64,000 nucleotides of DNA from contig NC_014313.1 in assembly GCF_000143145.1 (NCBI RefSeq), forward strand, positions 3,038,001 to 3,102,000, written 5' to 3'. Position 1 is the stretch's first letter. Each line of letters opens with the position of its first letter. Under the pieces are notes generated by a model. That model made no database searches and was not told where the DNA came from. It was given only the letters and a program-made list of their open reading frames with translations. The position numbers and the translations under genes were made by a program. The stretch comes from Hyphomicrobium denitrificans ATCC 51888. Lineage in GTDB: Bacteria > Pseudomonadota > Alphaproteobacteria > Rhizobiales > Hyphomicrobiaceae. Positions 9,639-18,193 of the stretch are shown here, piece by piece.

Positions 9639-9699
9639 AAGACTCGAGTTGAAGGTCTTGTACCCAGCTCACCTAAGCTGCGCGAGTTGCGCGCTTAGG
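9639..9699 (+). promoter_or_regulatory. Twin hairpins with the same loop in the narK leader (candidate NasT target)
   Basis: Hairpin A (9639-9659) pairs AAGAC+TC with GA+GTCTT and leaves loop GAGTT. Hairpin B (9672-9699) pairs CCTAAGC+GCGC with GCGC+GCTTAGG, with one bulged T, and also leaves GAGTT. Both loops are closed by C-G and the hairpins are 12 nt apart. Tandem hairpins upstream of a terminator are the known layout of ANTAR targets. The published ANTAR loops are six-base with A1 and G4, which these do not obviously match, so the assignment is inference. Confidence 0.45.
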
Positions 9700-9735
9700 A
9701 TTTCATCCGCGTCCAATGGCGGGCGCTCCATAGGC

Positions 9736-9800
9736 AAAGCTGCCGATCAAGCCTTCACACCCTCGTCGAGGGGTGCGAGCGCTTGGCCGGCAGCTTTTTT
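9736..9800 (+). terminator. Intrinsic terminator/attenuator just before narK
   Basis: The arms AAAGCTGCCG (9736-9745) and CGGCAGCTTT (9788-9797) are perfectly complementary over 10 bp and end in TTTTTT. The interior holds further pairing (CAAGC/GCTTG and CCCTC/GAGGG). It lies in the untranslated leader 28 nt before the narK start, not after a gene, so it should stop nas transcription unless prevented. This fits NasT-mediated antitermination. Confidence 0.8.
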
Positions 9801-9827
9801 GTTTTGCGCAATGACCGGGAGCATCTG

Positions 9828-11153
9828 ATGCGCACACAAGAAAGTTCCGTTCTCACGGTATCGACGCCCGAGGGCCGCGCCCTGTGGGTTTCCACGTTTG
9901 CGTTCACGGCCTGCTTTGCAGTCTGGACGATTTTCGCCATCATTGGACTCCACATCAAAGATCAACTCGGTCTGACTGAAGCGGAGTTCGGATTGCTCGC
10001 GGGAACACCGATTTTGACGGGTTCTCTGGCGCGCATTTTCCTCGGAATCTGGACAGATCGCTATGGTGGGCGCCTCGTTTTCACGGTGACCATGCTCGCG
10101 GCGAGCGTTGCGACGGCGCTTCTCATCTTCGCCCAAACGTACCCTCAAATGCTTTTGGCGGCACTCGGAATAGGCCTTGCGGGAGGCTCGTTCGCTGTCG
10201 GCATTGCTTACGTCTCGAGGTTTTTCCAGCAGGGACAACAAGGGACGGTGCTCGGAATCTTCGGCGCCGGAAATGTGGGCGCCGCGGTCACGAAATTTCT
10301 CGCTCCCTTTGCGCTCGTGGCATGGGGCTGGCACACGGTCGCGCTGATCTGGGCTGCCGCGCTCGCGGTCATTGCGGTCATATTCTGGCTTACGACGACC
10401 GATGATCCGATAACGGTCGAACGCCGCAGGACCGGCGAAGCGCCAAAAGCCTACGCGATGGAACTCGCGCCGCTGAAAGACATCCGCGTGTGGCGCTTTG
10501 CGATGTACTATTTTTTCGCCTTTGGCGCCTTCGTCGCGCTCGCGCTCTGGCTGCCCCGTTACCTCATTGGCGTCTACGGCTTCGACATCGAGACCGCGGG
10601 CATGGTTGCGGCCGCGTATTCCATCCCGGCAAGTATCTTTCGCGCCTACGGCGGTGTTCTGTCGGACCGCATTGGCGCGCGGACAGTGATGTATTGGTGC
10701 TTTGGCGTCGCTGCCATCGCAACATTCGTGCTGTCACTGCCGCCGACCGACTATGTCATGCATGGAACACACGGTCCGGTCTCGGCGCATTTCGAAATCA
10801 GTCCGCTCGTCTTCATCGGCATGACTTTTGTGCTCGGTTTTTTCATGAGCATCGGAAAGGCCGCCGTCTACAAGCACATCGCGACCTACTACCCGGACAA
10901 CGTCGGCTCGGTCGGCGGACTTGTGGGCATGATCGGCGGGCTCGGCGGTTTCATCCTGCCTATCGCATTCGGCTTTCTCGCTCAGGTGACGGAGCTTTGG
11001 ACAAGCTGCTTCATGCTTCTCTTCGTCATCGTCGTCTCCCTCTTCGTCTGGATGCACATTTCGGTGCGGCGCATAGGCCGAAGCGCAAACGCTTCCACTT
11101 CCCAGTCTGACGTCGCCGACACGCGTCTCGCACACGCCGGAGGCCGGGCATGA
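9828..11153 (+). CDS. narK: NarK-type nitrate/nitrite MFS transporter
   Basis: ATG 9828, preceded by GGGAG, gives a 441-residue, 12-segment major-facilitator protein. The nitrate signatures are visible: G-A-G-N-V-G-A-A-V-T-K in the N-terminal half and G-G-L-V-G-M-I-G-G-L-G-G-F in the C-terminal half, plus G-G-S-F-A-V-G. It imports nitrate and/or exchanges nitrite at the inner membrane. Upstream in-frame codons fall inside the leader terminator and are rejected as starts. The stop overlaps the next ORF (ATGA). Expression is probably controlled by the leader attenuator. Confidence 0.93.
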   Translation: MRTQESSVLTVSTPEGRALWVSTFAFTACFAVWTIFAIIGLHIKDQLGLTEAEFGLLAGTPILTGSLARIFLGIWTDRYGGRLVFTVTMLAASVATALLIFAQTYPQMLLAALGIGLAGGSFAVGIAYVSRFFQQGQQGTVLGIFGAGNVGAAVTKFLAPFALVAWGWHTVALIWAAALAVIAVIFWLTTTDDPITVERRRTGEAPKAYAMELAPLKDIRVWRFAMYYFFAFGAFVALALWLPRYLIGVYGFDIETAGMVAAAYSIPASIFRAYGGVLSDRIGARTVMYWCFGVAAIATFVLSLPPTDYVMHGTHGPVSAHFEISPLVFIGMTFVLGFFMSIGKAAVYKHIATYYPDNVGSVGGLVGMIGGLGGFILPIAFGFLAQVTELWTSCFMLLFVIVVSLFVWMHISVRRIGRSANASTSQSDVADTRLAHAGGRA

Positions 11154-11263
11154 GCCATCTTCGACTTGAGCGAATTCTCGAACCGTTCGCCCACGCAACG
11201 AAAGCCGCAGCCGAAGTGAAGCCGCCTTTTGAGGGCGACACCATGGGGACTTCACAGCCATGA
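11150..11263 (+). CDS. 37-residue ORF coupled between narK and nirB
   Basis: ATG 11150 overlaps the narK stop in ATGA, and its own TGA overlaps the nirB ATG in the same way. The product starts M-S-H-L-R-L-E-R-I-L-E-P-F and ends G-T-S-Q-P, with no membrane segment or known motif. Overlaps at both ends suggest it is translated, either as a small protein or as a relay passing ribosomes from narK to nirB. It may instead be a remnant of a longer gene. I do not recognise it. Confidence 0.45.
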   Translation: MSHLRLERILEPFAHATKAAAEVKPPFEGDTMGTSQP

Positions 11264-13713
11264 CCGAAAAACTCGTCATCATCGGAAACGGCATGGCGCC
11301 GGGCCGCATGCTCGAGCATCTGCTCGAGAGTTCGCCGGGGCGCTACACCGTCACGATCTTCAACGCCGAGCCGCGCGTCAATTACGATCGCATCATGCTC
11401 TCGCCCGTTCTGTCGGGCGAAAAAAGCTACGAGCAGATCATCATCCACGGTGACGGCTGGTACATCAAGAATGGCATCACCCTTTACAAGGGGCACAAGA
11501 TTGTCGCGATTGATCGTACCGCCAAGACTGTGACGTCTGACCACGGCGTCGTCGAACACTACGACAAACTCGTCATCGCGACGGGCTCGGTCCCGTTCAT
11601 CCTTCCGGTGCCGGGCAACAATCTGCCGGGCGTTTTGAGCTATCGCGATCTTGACGATGTCAACGCCATGCTTCTCGCGGCGCAATCGCGTTCGAAGGCC
11701 GTCGTCATCGGTGGTGGCCTCCTCGGTCTTGAGGCTGCCGCGGGCCTCGAAGCTCAGGGCACGGACGTCACGGTCCTGCATCTGATGCCGACACTGATGG
11801 AGCGTCAGCTCGATCCAGCGGCCGGGTACCTTTTACAGCAGGCTATAGAAGATCGAGGCATCAAGGTCATCTGTAAGGCGAATACGAAAGCCATCCTGGG
11901 CGACAAGAAAGTGGAAGGCGTCGAGCTTGCGGACGGTCGCGTCATTCCTGCGACGCTGGTTGTGATGGCAGCGGGCATCAAGCCGAATATAGCGCTTGCT
12001 AGGGACGCGGGACTCTCCACCAATCGCGGAATCGTCGTCGACGCGGGAATGCACACATCGGATCCGGATATCCTGGCTGTCGGTGAATGCGTCGAAGTTG
12101 GCGGCCATGTCTACGGACTTGTCGCGCCGCTCTACGAAATGGCACGCATCGCTGCCGCCCATCTCGCCGACAAAACAAGCACGGCCGCGTTCGTCCATAA
12201 CGACACGCCGACAAAACTTAAAGTCACCGGGATCGAGCTCTTTTCGCTCGGTGATTTCGCGGACGGTGAAGACCGGCACGAAATTGTCCTGCGTGATGCG
12301 TCGGCCGGCGTCTACAAGCGGCTTGTTCTGAAAGACAACCGCATCATCGGCACGGTTCTGTACGGCGAGACGGCCGATGGCGCTTGGTTCAACGACCTGA
12401 AAAAGAAGCAGGTCGATATCACCGACATGCGCGATACGCTGATTTTCGGGCAAGCCTATCAGGGAGGGTCCCCCCTCGACCCTATGGCGGCCGTTGCAGC
12501 CTTGCCAGATGACGCGGAAATCTGTGGCTGCAACGGCGTATGCAAGGGCAAGATCGTCGGTGCTATTCAGGAAAAAGGGTTGACGTCGCTCGATGGTGTA
12601 CGTGCCCACACCAAGGCGTCGGCCTCGTGCGGCTCATGCACCGGCCTCGTCGAGCAACTGATGTCTTTGACGCTCGGCGACTCCTACAATCCAGCAGCTG
12701 TGCAACCAATGTGCGGATGCACGGCGTTCGGGCACGACGATGTCCGCCGACTGATCAAAGCCAAGAACCTCAAAAATATCTACGCCGTCATGCAGGAGCT
12801 GGAATGGGCGACGTCCTGCGGATGCGCCAAATGCCGTCCGGCATTGAACTACTATCTGGTCTGCGATTGGCCGGGTGAGTATGCCGACGATTATCAGTCG
12901 CGCTTCATCAACGAGCGGGTGCACGCCAATATTCAGAAGGACGGAACGTATTCGGTCGTGCCGCGCATGTGGGGCGGCGTGACGAGTTCAAAAGAGCTGC
13001 GTGCCATCGCCGATGTCGTCGATAAATTCGACATTCCAACCGTGAAGGTCACCGGCGGTCAGCGTATCGACATGCTCGGCATCAAGAAGGAAGACCTACC
13101 GGCTGTGTGGGCCGATCTCGGTAAGGCTGGCTTCGTCTCCGGCCACGCCTACGCCAAGGGCCTGCGCACGGTTAAGACGTGCGTCGGCACCGACTGGTGC
13201 CGCTTCGGAACGCAGGATTCGACCGGGTTCGGCATCCGCATCGAGAAATTCATGTGGGGCTCGTGGACGCCCGCAAAGGTCAAGATGGCGGTTTCTGGCT
13301 GTCCGCGAAACTGTGCCGAGGCGACGTGCAAGGACGTCGGCGTCATTTGTGTCGATTCCGGCTACGAGATTCATTTCGCGGGAGCTGCGGGCCTCGATAT
13401 CAAGGGCACGGAGGTCCTTGGCGTCGTCAAGACAGAGGACGAAGCGCTCGAAGTCATCGTCGCGCTTGTTCAAATGTACCGCGAACAGGCCCGCTATCTC
13501 GAGCGCATCTACAAATGGGCGAAGCGCGTCACGATTGCCGAGGTGCGCCGTCAGGTGCTCGACGACGTCGAGAAACGCAAGTCTTACTTCAACCACTTCG
13601 TCTATTCGCAGCAGTTCGCCCAGGTCGATCCGTGGTCGGAGCGTGTCTCAGGCCTTCACAAGCATGAGTTCAAGCCGATGGCGACAATCGGAATAGCACT
13701 AGCGGCGGAGTGA
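11260..13713 (+). CDS. nirB: Assimilatory NAD(P)H nitrite reductase, large subunit
   Basis: An 817-residue protein reducing nitrite to ammonium with six electrons from NAD(P)H. The order is: FAD-binding Rossmann start (V-I-I-G-N-G-M-A-P-G), an NAD(P)H-binding G-G-G-L-L-G-L-E, a BFD-like [2Fe-2S] module (C-G-C-N-G-V-C near residue 422 to C-G-S-C), then the sulfite/nitrite reductase repeats. Siroheme/[4Fe-4S] ligand cysteines lie at about 640-647 (C-V-G-T-D-W-C) and about 680-685 (C-P-R-N-C). Length and domain order are normal for NirB. Siroheme synthesis genes are not in the window. Confidence 0.96.
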   Translation: MTEKLVIIGNGMAPGRMLEHLLESSPGRYTVTIFNAEPRVNYDRIMLSPVLSGEKSYEQIIIHGDGWYIKNGITLYKGHKIVAIDRTAKTVTSDHGVVEHYDKLVIATGSVPFILPVPGNNLPGVLSYRDLDDVNAMLLAAQSRSKAVVIGGGLLGLEAAAGLEAQGTDVTVLHLMPTLMERQLDPAAGYLLQQAIEDRGIKVICKANTKAILGDKKVEGVELADGRVIPATLVVMAAGIKPNIALARDAGLSTNRGIVVDAGMHTSDPDILAVGECVEVGGHVYGLVAPLYEMARIAAAHLADKTSTAAFVHNDTPTKLKVTGIELFSLGDFADGEDRHEIVLRDASAGVYKRLVLKDNRIIGTVLYGETADGAWFNDLKKKQVDITDMRDTLIFGQAYQGGSPLDPMAAVAALPDDAEICGCNGVCKGKIVGAIQEKGLTSLDGVRAHTKASASCGSCTGLVEQLMSLTLGDSYNPAAVQPMCGCTAFGHDDVRRLIKAKNLKNIYAVMQELEWATSCGCAKCRPALNYYLVCDWPGEYADDYQSRFINERVHANIQKDGTYSVVPRMWGGVTSSKELRAIADVVDKFDIPTVKVTGGQRIDMLGIKKEDLPAVWADLGKAGFVSGHAYAKGLRTVKTCVGTDWCRFGTQDSTGFGIRIEKFMWGSWTPAKVKMAVSGCPRNCAEATCKDVGVICVDSGYEIHFAGAAGLDIKGTEVLGVVKTEDEALEVIVALVQMYREQARYLERIYKWAKRVTIAEVRRQVLDDVEKRKSYFNHFVYSQQFAQVDPWSERVSGLHKHEFKPMATIGIALAAE

Positions 13714-13717
13714 CAAA

Positions 13718-14047
13718 ATGAGCTGGTTTGCGATCGGCAGCATCACCGATATTCCGCAGCGCGGCGCGCGCTGCATCGAAACTCCGCAAGGTAAGATCGG
13801 CGTGTTTCGAACGATGGATGATCGTATCTTCGCGATCAAAGATCATTGCCCACATCGGGGTGGCCCGTTGAGCCAAGGCATCGTGCACGGGACGGCGGTG
13901 ACCTGCCCGTTACACAATTGGGCCATTTCCCTCGAGACGGGCAAGGCATTGGGGGCCGACGAAGGTTCCGTGCGCACGATCCCGGTCAAGGTCGAGGATC
14001 AGCAGATTTTCATCGCGCTCATCGTCAAAGCCGATCGCGCAGCTTGA
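13718..14047 (+). CDS. nirD: Nitrite reductase small subunit (Rieske-type)
   Basis: A 109-residue protein four bases after nirB. It carries the Rieske pattern C-P-H-R-G-G-P (about residues 45-51) and C-P-L-H-N-W (about 65-70), which bind a [2Fe-2S] cluster, unlike some NirD proteins that have lost these ligands. It is the usual partner of NirB in cytoplasmic nitrite reduction. nasA follows after 11 bp. Confidence 0.95.
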   Translation: MSWFAIGSITDIPQRGARCIETPQGKIGVFRTMDDRIFAIKDHCPHRGGPLSQGIVHGTAVTCPLHNWAISLETGKALGADEGSVRTIPVKVEDQQIFIALIVKADRAA

Positions 14048-14058
14048 GGGCGGAGCCG

Positions 14059-16719
14059 ATGACCGCCCCGCAACCCACAAAGACAACCTGCCCTTATTGC
14101 GGTGTTGGCTGCGGTATTCTCGCGGATGTGTCCTTGGACGGCAAAGTTGGAATTCGCGGTGACACGACGCACCCGGCCAATTTCGGCAGACTTTGCTCGA
14201 AGGGTTCGGCGCTCGGCGAAACGGTCGATCTCGACGATCGCCTTCTCTATCCGGAAGTCGACGGACAAAGAGTGAGCTGGGATGCGGCGCTGCGGCTGGT
14301 CGGGTCGCGATTCTCCGAGACGATCGCGGAGTATGGTCCGGATTCAGTGGCGTTTTACGTCTCGGGTCAGCTGCTGACGGAAGATTACTATGTCGCCAAC
14401 AAGCTGATGAAGGGCTTCATCGGCTCCGCGAACATCGATACCAATTCGCGCCTCTGCATGGCTTCATCCGTTGCCGGGCACAAGCGCGCGTTTGGATCGG
14501 ACACCGTTCCGGGCTGCTATGAAGATCTCGAGATTGCCGACCTCATCGTTCTTGTCGGTTCGAATCTCGCCTGGTGCCATCCCGTCCTCTATCAGCGCAT
14601 CGTCGCTGCTAAAGACAAGCGACCCGAAATGAAGATCGTCCTCATCGATCCGAGACGGACGATGACTTCTGACATTGTCGACTTGCACCTTCCGATCAAA
14701 CCTGATGGTGACGTTGCGCTGTTTTCCGCGTTGCTCTCGCACTTGTTTGAAACCGACGCGATCGACCAAGATTTCATCGCCGCCCACACGTCGGGCTTTA
14801 CCGACGCGTTGCGTGCCGCGGATGCGATGGACATCTTGGCGATCATCGAACAAACAGGGCTTGATCACAGACTATTGCGGAGCTTCTTCGAGCTTTTCGC
14901 GCGGACCGACCGAACGGTCACCGTCTTCAGCCAGGGCGTCAATCAGTCTGCGCGCGGCACCGACAAGGTCAACGCCATCATCAATTGCCATTTGGCGACG
15001 GGCCGCGTCGGGAAACCCGGCGCGTCGCCGTTCTCGGTGACGGGCCAACCGAACGCGATGGGCGGGCGCGAGGTCGGCGGCATGTCGAATACGCTCGCGG
15101 CACACATGGACATCGAGAACGCCGAGGATCGCGATCGCGTTCGCCGGTTCTGGCAGGCCCCGCTCGTCGCCGCGAAGTCCGGCCTCAAGGCCGTCGATAT
15201 GTTTCGCGCGCTTGCCGACGGCCGGATCAAAGCTCTCTGGATCATGGCGACCAATCCAGTCGTGTCGATGCCGGACGCAGGCAAAATCGAGGACGCAATC
15301 CGAAACTGCCCGTTTGTCGTCGTATCGGATGTGATTGCCAAAACGGACACGGTGCGTCACGCACGTGTGCGGCTTCCGGCGGCGGCTTGGGGAGAGAAGA
15401 GCGGAACCGTTACCAATTCCGAAAGGCGCATCTCCCGACAGCGCTCGTTTTTGCCGCTCCCAGGCGAGGCGCGTCCCGATTGGTGGATCGTTTGTGAAGT
15501 GGCGAAGCACATGGGATTCGGCGCGGCCTTCGATTACAAATCGACGTCCGAGATTTTCGCCGAACACGCCGCGCTTTCCGGCTTCGAGAACAACGGCACG
15601 CGCGACTTCGATATTGGCCAATTTGCGAATATTTCCGAAACTGAGTTCGATCGCCTTGAACCCTTCCAATGGCCGCGACACGTAGGCAAAGAGCCAAGCA
15701 TCCGTCTGTTCACGGACGGAACGTTTTTCACGCGCGACGGCAAGGCCCGTTTCACGTCGCTCGATCTGGAACCGCGGCGAACAACGCCGGCAGCATATCC
15801 GATGACGCTCAACACCGGGCGCGTTCGCGATCACTGGCACACGATGACACGCACAGCGAAAAGCCAGCGTCTCTCGCAACACTACGGCGAGCCTTTCGCG
15901 GAAATTCATCCCAGCGATGCCGCAAGCTACAATATCGGCGACGCGGACATCATCCGCATTTCGACGGGAAATGGAGCAATTCTGGTCCGGGCGCTGATAT
16001 CGGCGCGTCAGCGTCCGGGATCGATCTTCGTTCCGATGCACTGGACCGACCAGTACGCATCGAAGGCCCGCGTCGACACGCTCGTGCCTGCTGTGGTCGA
16101 TGCGATTTCCGGACAACCAGCATCGAAGAATATCTCAGTTCGCATCGAGCGATTTGCAGTCTCGACTTACGGCTTTGCCGTTCTCGACCGTAAGCCCGAG
16201 AACATTGACGCCGCCTATTGGGCACTCGCAAAATGCAGCGCGGGTTGGCGGCTCGAGCTGGGTTTCGCCGACGGCCGGGAGGATTGGTCGTCTTTCGCGA
16301 ATGAGCTGTTGGGCGCATCCGAAGACACCGAAACCATCGCTTTTCACGACCGTCAGAGTTCCTCCTACCGCTTCGCTTGCTATCGGGGCGAAAGTTTGCG
16401 GGGCGCATTGTTTCTGGCATCGGAGCCAGTGGCCGTTTCGCGCGATTGGGCAGTTGCACAGCTTACCGCGCCGCATCCGAGGACCGCTTCGCGGTTCAAG
16501 TTCATTGCCGGGCGACCGGGTGCCGGCGCGACCGACAATGGCGCGACCGTCTGTTCCTGTTTTGGTGTCGGTGCCAACCAAATTGCCGCCGCCGTTCGGC
16601 GCGGATGCCACTCCGTCGCCGCCATCGGCGAAGCCCTTCAAGCCGGCACGAACTGCGGCTCCTGCCGTGCGGAAATCAGAACGATCATCGAAGCGCAGAA
16701 CCTTCAAGCAGCGGAGTGA
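14059..16719 (+). CDS. nasA: Assimilatory nitrate reductase, catalytic subunit
   Basis: ATG 14059 gives 886 residues. It reduces nitrate to nitrite in the cytoplasm with a molybdenum bis-MGD cofactor. The N-terminus has the [4Fe-4S] motif C-P-Y-C-G-V-G-C followed by R-L-C-S-K-G. The body is the molybdopterin oxidoreductase domain (S-R-L-C-M-A-S region; Q-P-N-A-M-G-G-R-E-V-G-G). A C-terminal BFD-like [2Fe-2S] module starts near residue 831 (C-S-C-F-G-V; C-G-S-C-R). That extra module is typical of NasA proteins coupled to an NAD(P)H-linked donor. It is the last host gene before the prophage and looks intact. Confidence 0.95.
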   Translation: MTAPQPTKTTCPYCGVGCGILADVSLDGKVGIRGDTTHPANFGRLCSKGSALGETVDLDDRLLYPEVDGQRVSWDAALRLVGSRFSETIAEYGPDSVAFYVSGQLLTEDYYVANKLMKGFIGSANIDTNSRLCMASSVAGHKRAFGSDTVPGCYEDLEIADLIVLVGSNLAWCHPVLYQRIVAAKDKRPEMKIVLIDPRRTMTSDIVDLHLPIKPDGDVALFSALLSHLFETDAIDQDFIAAHTSGFTDALRAADAMDILAIIEQTGLDHRLLRSFFELFARTDRTVTVFSQGVNQSARGTDKVNAIINCHLATGRVGKPGASPFSVTGQPNAMGGREVGGMSNTLAAHMDIENAEDRDRVRRFWQAPLVAAKSGLKAVDMFRALADGRIKALWIMATNPVVSMPDAGKIEDAIRNCPFVVVSDVIAKTDTVRHARVRLPAAAWGEKSGTVTNSERRISRQRSFLPLPGEARPDWWIVCEVAKHMGFGAAFDYKSTSEIFAEHAALSGFENNGTRDFDIGQFANISETEFDRLEPFQWPRHVGKEPSIRLFTDGTFFTRDGKARFTSLDLEPRRTTPAAYPMTLNTGRVRDHWHTMTRTAKSQRLSQHYGEPFAEIHPSDAASYNIGDADIIRISTGNGAILVRALISARQRPGSIFVPMHWTDQYASKARVDTLVPAVVDAISGQPASKNISVRIERFAVSTYGFAVLDRKPENIDAAYWALAKCSAGWRLELGFADGREDWSSFANELLGASEDTETIAFHDRQSSSYRFACYRGESLRGALFLASEPVAVSRDWAVAQLTAPHPRTASRFKFIAGRPGAGATDNGATVCSCFGVGANQIAAAVRRGCHSVAAIGEALQAGTNCGSCRAEIRTIIEAQNLQAAE

Positions 16720-17071
16720 GTCCTGTTGTCCGGACTTGTCCGATGCGGCGCTTATGGCGCGTCCGGCGTTGCTCATGGAGCCGAGCGCGAACCGTGTCGT
16801 GAAAGCGATGGTTGCCGTGGACCGACCTGGTCAAATCCACTGACCGGCAAAATCAGTGGTAAAGTTGGTTGCGGGGGCCCGCAACGGGCAGTGCCGGACT
16901 TCGGGTCGCGCCGTCCATCTCGCGATTTTTCGCCTTGTAGCCTAGACCAAACGCACAAAAAAGCCCCGCCGCTCCGGCGTTGGCCAGGAGCGGCGGGGCT
17001 GAGACGCGCCGATCGCATCGGCGGTCTAGACGGCGTACGCGAGGGCGGGCTGACCCCTCAATCGCCGGATA
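16720..17071. other. Non-coding junction between nasA and the prophage
   Basis: No convincing gene is seen in these 352 bases. Two inverted repeats follow nasA: CCACTGA (16837-16843) with TCAGTGG (16853-16859), and GTTGCGGG (16868-16875) with CCCGCAAC (16878-16885). Neither has a U-run, so they are weak terminator candidates for the nas operon. The prophage left attachment site should lie between here and the late terminator at 16957, but its core cannot be set without the right end. An open 29-codon frame from ATG 16755 is noted without support. Confidence 0.6.
16957..17000 (-). terminator. Strong terminator of the prophage late operon
   Basis: A perfect 14-bp stem, AGCCCCGCCGCTCC (16962-16975) with GGAGCGGCGGGGCT (16987-17000), encloses an 11-base loop. 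Read on the minus strand, six U residues follow. It lies just beyond the last leftward lysis-region ORF and so closes the late transcript. Confidence 0.92.
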
Positions 17072-17128
17072 TCAAAAGCGGTAGGAAAGGATGAGGACGA
17101 GCGCCACGCAAACGGCGCCCCACCGCAT
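17072..17128 (-). CDS. 18-residue hydrophobic peptide ORF in the lysis region
   Basis: ATG 17128 shares its A with the preceding TGA (TGATG). The product, M-R-W-G-A-V-C-V-A-L-V-L-I-L-S-Y-R-F, is a single short hydrophobic stretch with charged ends, as in tiny membrane peptides. It is the last ORF before the late terminator. It could be a small lysis-accessory peptide or chance coding; only the coupling and hydrophobicity support it. Confidence 0.4.
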   Translation of the reverse strand: MRWGAVCVALVLILSYRF

Positions 17129-17526
17129 CAGCTTCCCCCGAACAGCGCCAGATGTGTCGAGAGCCACTGGTAGAATTTGCCCGCTACCGCCGCCGCCAGC
17201 AGGAGGTACTGCCACCCCTCCCGAACTAGCTTGAGGAACTCCTTCACGTCCTCGATTTTCGGGGCTTTGGGGTGGCGACGCTTTAGCTGGCGGACGTCCT
17301 GCTGCGTTTTGCGGTGCGCTTCGTCGATCCGCTGTATGGCCTGGCCGTGGCGCTTCTGCTCCGTAATGAGGTCCTGGTGCAGCGCATGCCCTTGCTTCAG
17401 CTGCTGCTCCATCCCGCCGAGAGAATGGATGATCCAGTCCGTCTTGACGGACTGCTGCAGCAGCATCGCCATGAGCGGATCGGCCACTGGCGCACCGTTC
17501 GGCGGGTCGGAGCCGTTGAATCGCAT
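17128..17526 (-). CDS. Small membrane protein with coiled coil, XhlA/holin-like candidate
   Basis: 132 residues: a polar, Q/H/K-rich helical N-terminal part (about residues 20-85, likely coiled coil), then one hydrophobic segment near the C-terminus (W-Q-Y-L-L-L-A-A-A-V-A-G). A cytoplasmic helical part followed by one C-terminal anchor recalls XhlA-type lysis proteins. It sits downstream of the spanins and lysozyme in the late operon. A holin or holin-accessory role is inferred from topology and position. Confidence 0.6.
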   Translation of the reverse strand: MRFNGSDPPNGAPVADPLMAMLLQQSVKTDWIIHSLGGMEQQLKQGHALHQDLITEQKRHGQAIQRIDEAHRKTQQDVRQLKRRHPKAPKIEDVKEFLKLVREGWQYLLLAAAVAGKFYQWLSTHLALFGGS

Positions 17527-17581
17527 CGTTGATCAGCCTATCGCGATCGAATTCTAGAGTTCTCATCGGACGGCCTCCGGG

Positions 17582-18187
17582 TTAGGGCAAAACCGCCTTC
17601 ATCTGGTCCCAAACACTCGGCGTGCTGGCCGCTTTTGGCTTAGCGGGAGCGGCCTGCTTGCGCGGGACCGAGACTGTCGTGACCTTCGCCACTGGTTTCG
17701 CAGCCGCCGCCTCTAGCAGAGCGCCGGTTTCGATCTGCAGCTGTCGAATGCTATCGGACAGCCCGTCGAACTTCTCGCTCAGTGCGTCGACCCTCTGCTT
17801 CAGAGCGTCGAGGCTGTCTTTCTGCGCAGTTGCGGCGCGGCCAAGTTCGCTTTGGGTCTTCGCAACGTCGGCCTTGCTGACAACGTCACCATTGGCATAG
17901 GCCACGGCGGCGCTGACATTGCCGCCGAGCAGCCGAGCCGCTCCTGAACCCCAATAATAGGTCCCGTAGCTGAAGACACCGACAACCATGAGGAACGCCG
18001 CGCGCTTCGTCCACGTCCAGACCCGCCACTCGACGACGAATTGCTTCCATTTCGGATTCGCGAACCCGAGAAACGAAGATATCGCGCTCGTGATCGTTGC
18101 GAACAATGATTTCGCATCGTTTTCGATCTCGGCGCCGATGTCATTGGCGGCGTCCGCGATCTGCTTTTCCACCGTTTTGATATCCAT
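17582..18187 (-). CDS. Phage membrane protein with coiled coil (lysis region)
   Basis: 201 residues. After a helical N-terminus (about 1-45) comes W-R-V-W-T-W-T-K-R and one transmembrane segment (about 60-82), a coiled-coil stretch (about 105-155), and an A/P/K-rich tail ending D-Q-M-K-A-V-L-P. No known domain is recognised. Its place between the o-spanin and the XhlA-like protein suggests a lysis or holin role, but a structural role cannot be excluded. Confidence 0.65.
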   Translation of the reverse strand: MDIKTVEKQIADAANDIGAEIENDAKSLFATITSAISSFLGFANPKWKQFVVEWRVWTWTKRAAFLMVVGVFSYGTYYWGSGAARLLGGNVSAAVAYANGDVVSKADVAKTQSELGRAATAQKDSLDALKQRVDALSEKFDGLSDSIRQLQIETGALLEAAAAKPVAKVTTVSVPRKQAAPAKPKAASTPSVWDQMKAVLP

Positions 18188-18193
18188 CTTCCC

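Noticed and set aside
14872..16116. Minus-strand 414-codon open frame
   Set aside because: It lies antisense inside nasA, is very rich in arginine and histidine, and has no ribosome binding site or domain; nasA is clearly coding.
17072..17566. 164-codon minus-strand frame covering the XhlA-like gene
   Set aside because: Alternate frame with P/G/R-rich composition; only its last 18 codons, which start from their own coupled ATG, are kept as a possible ORF.
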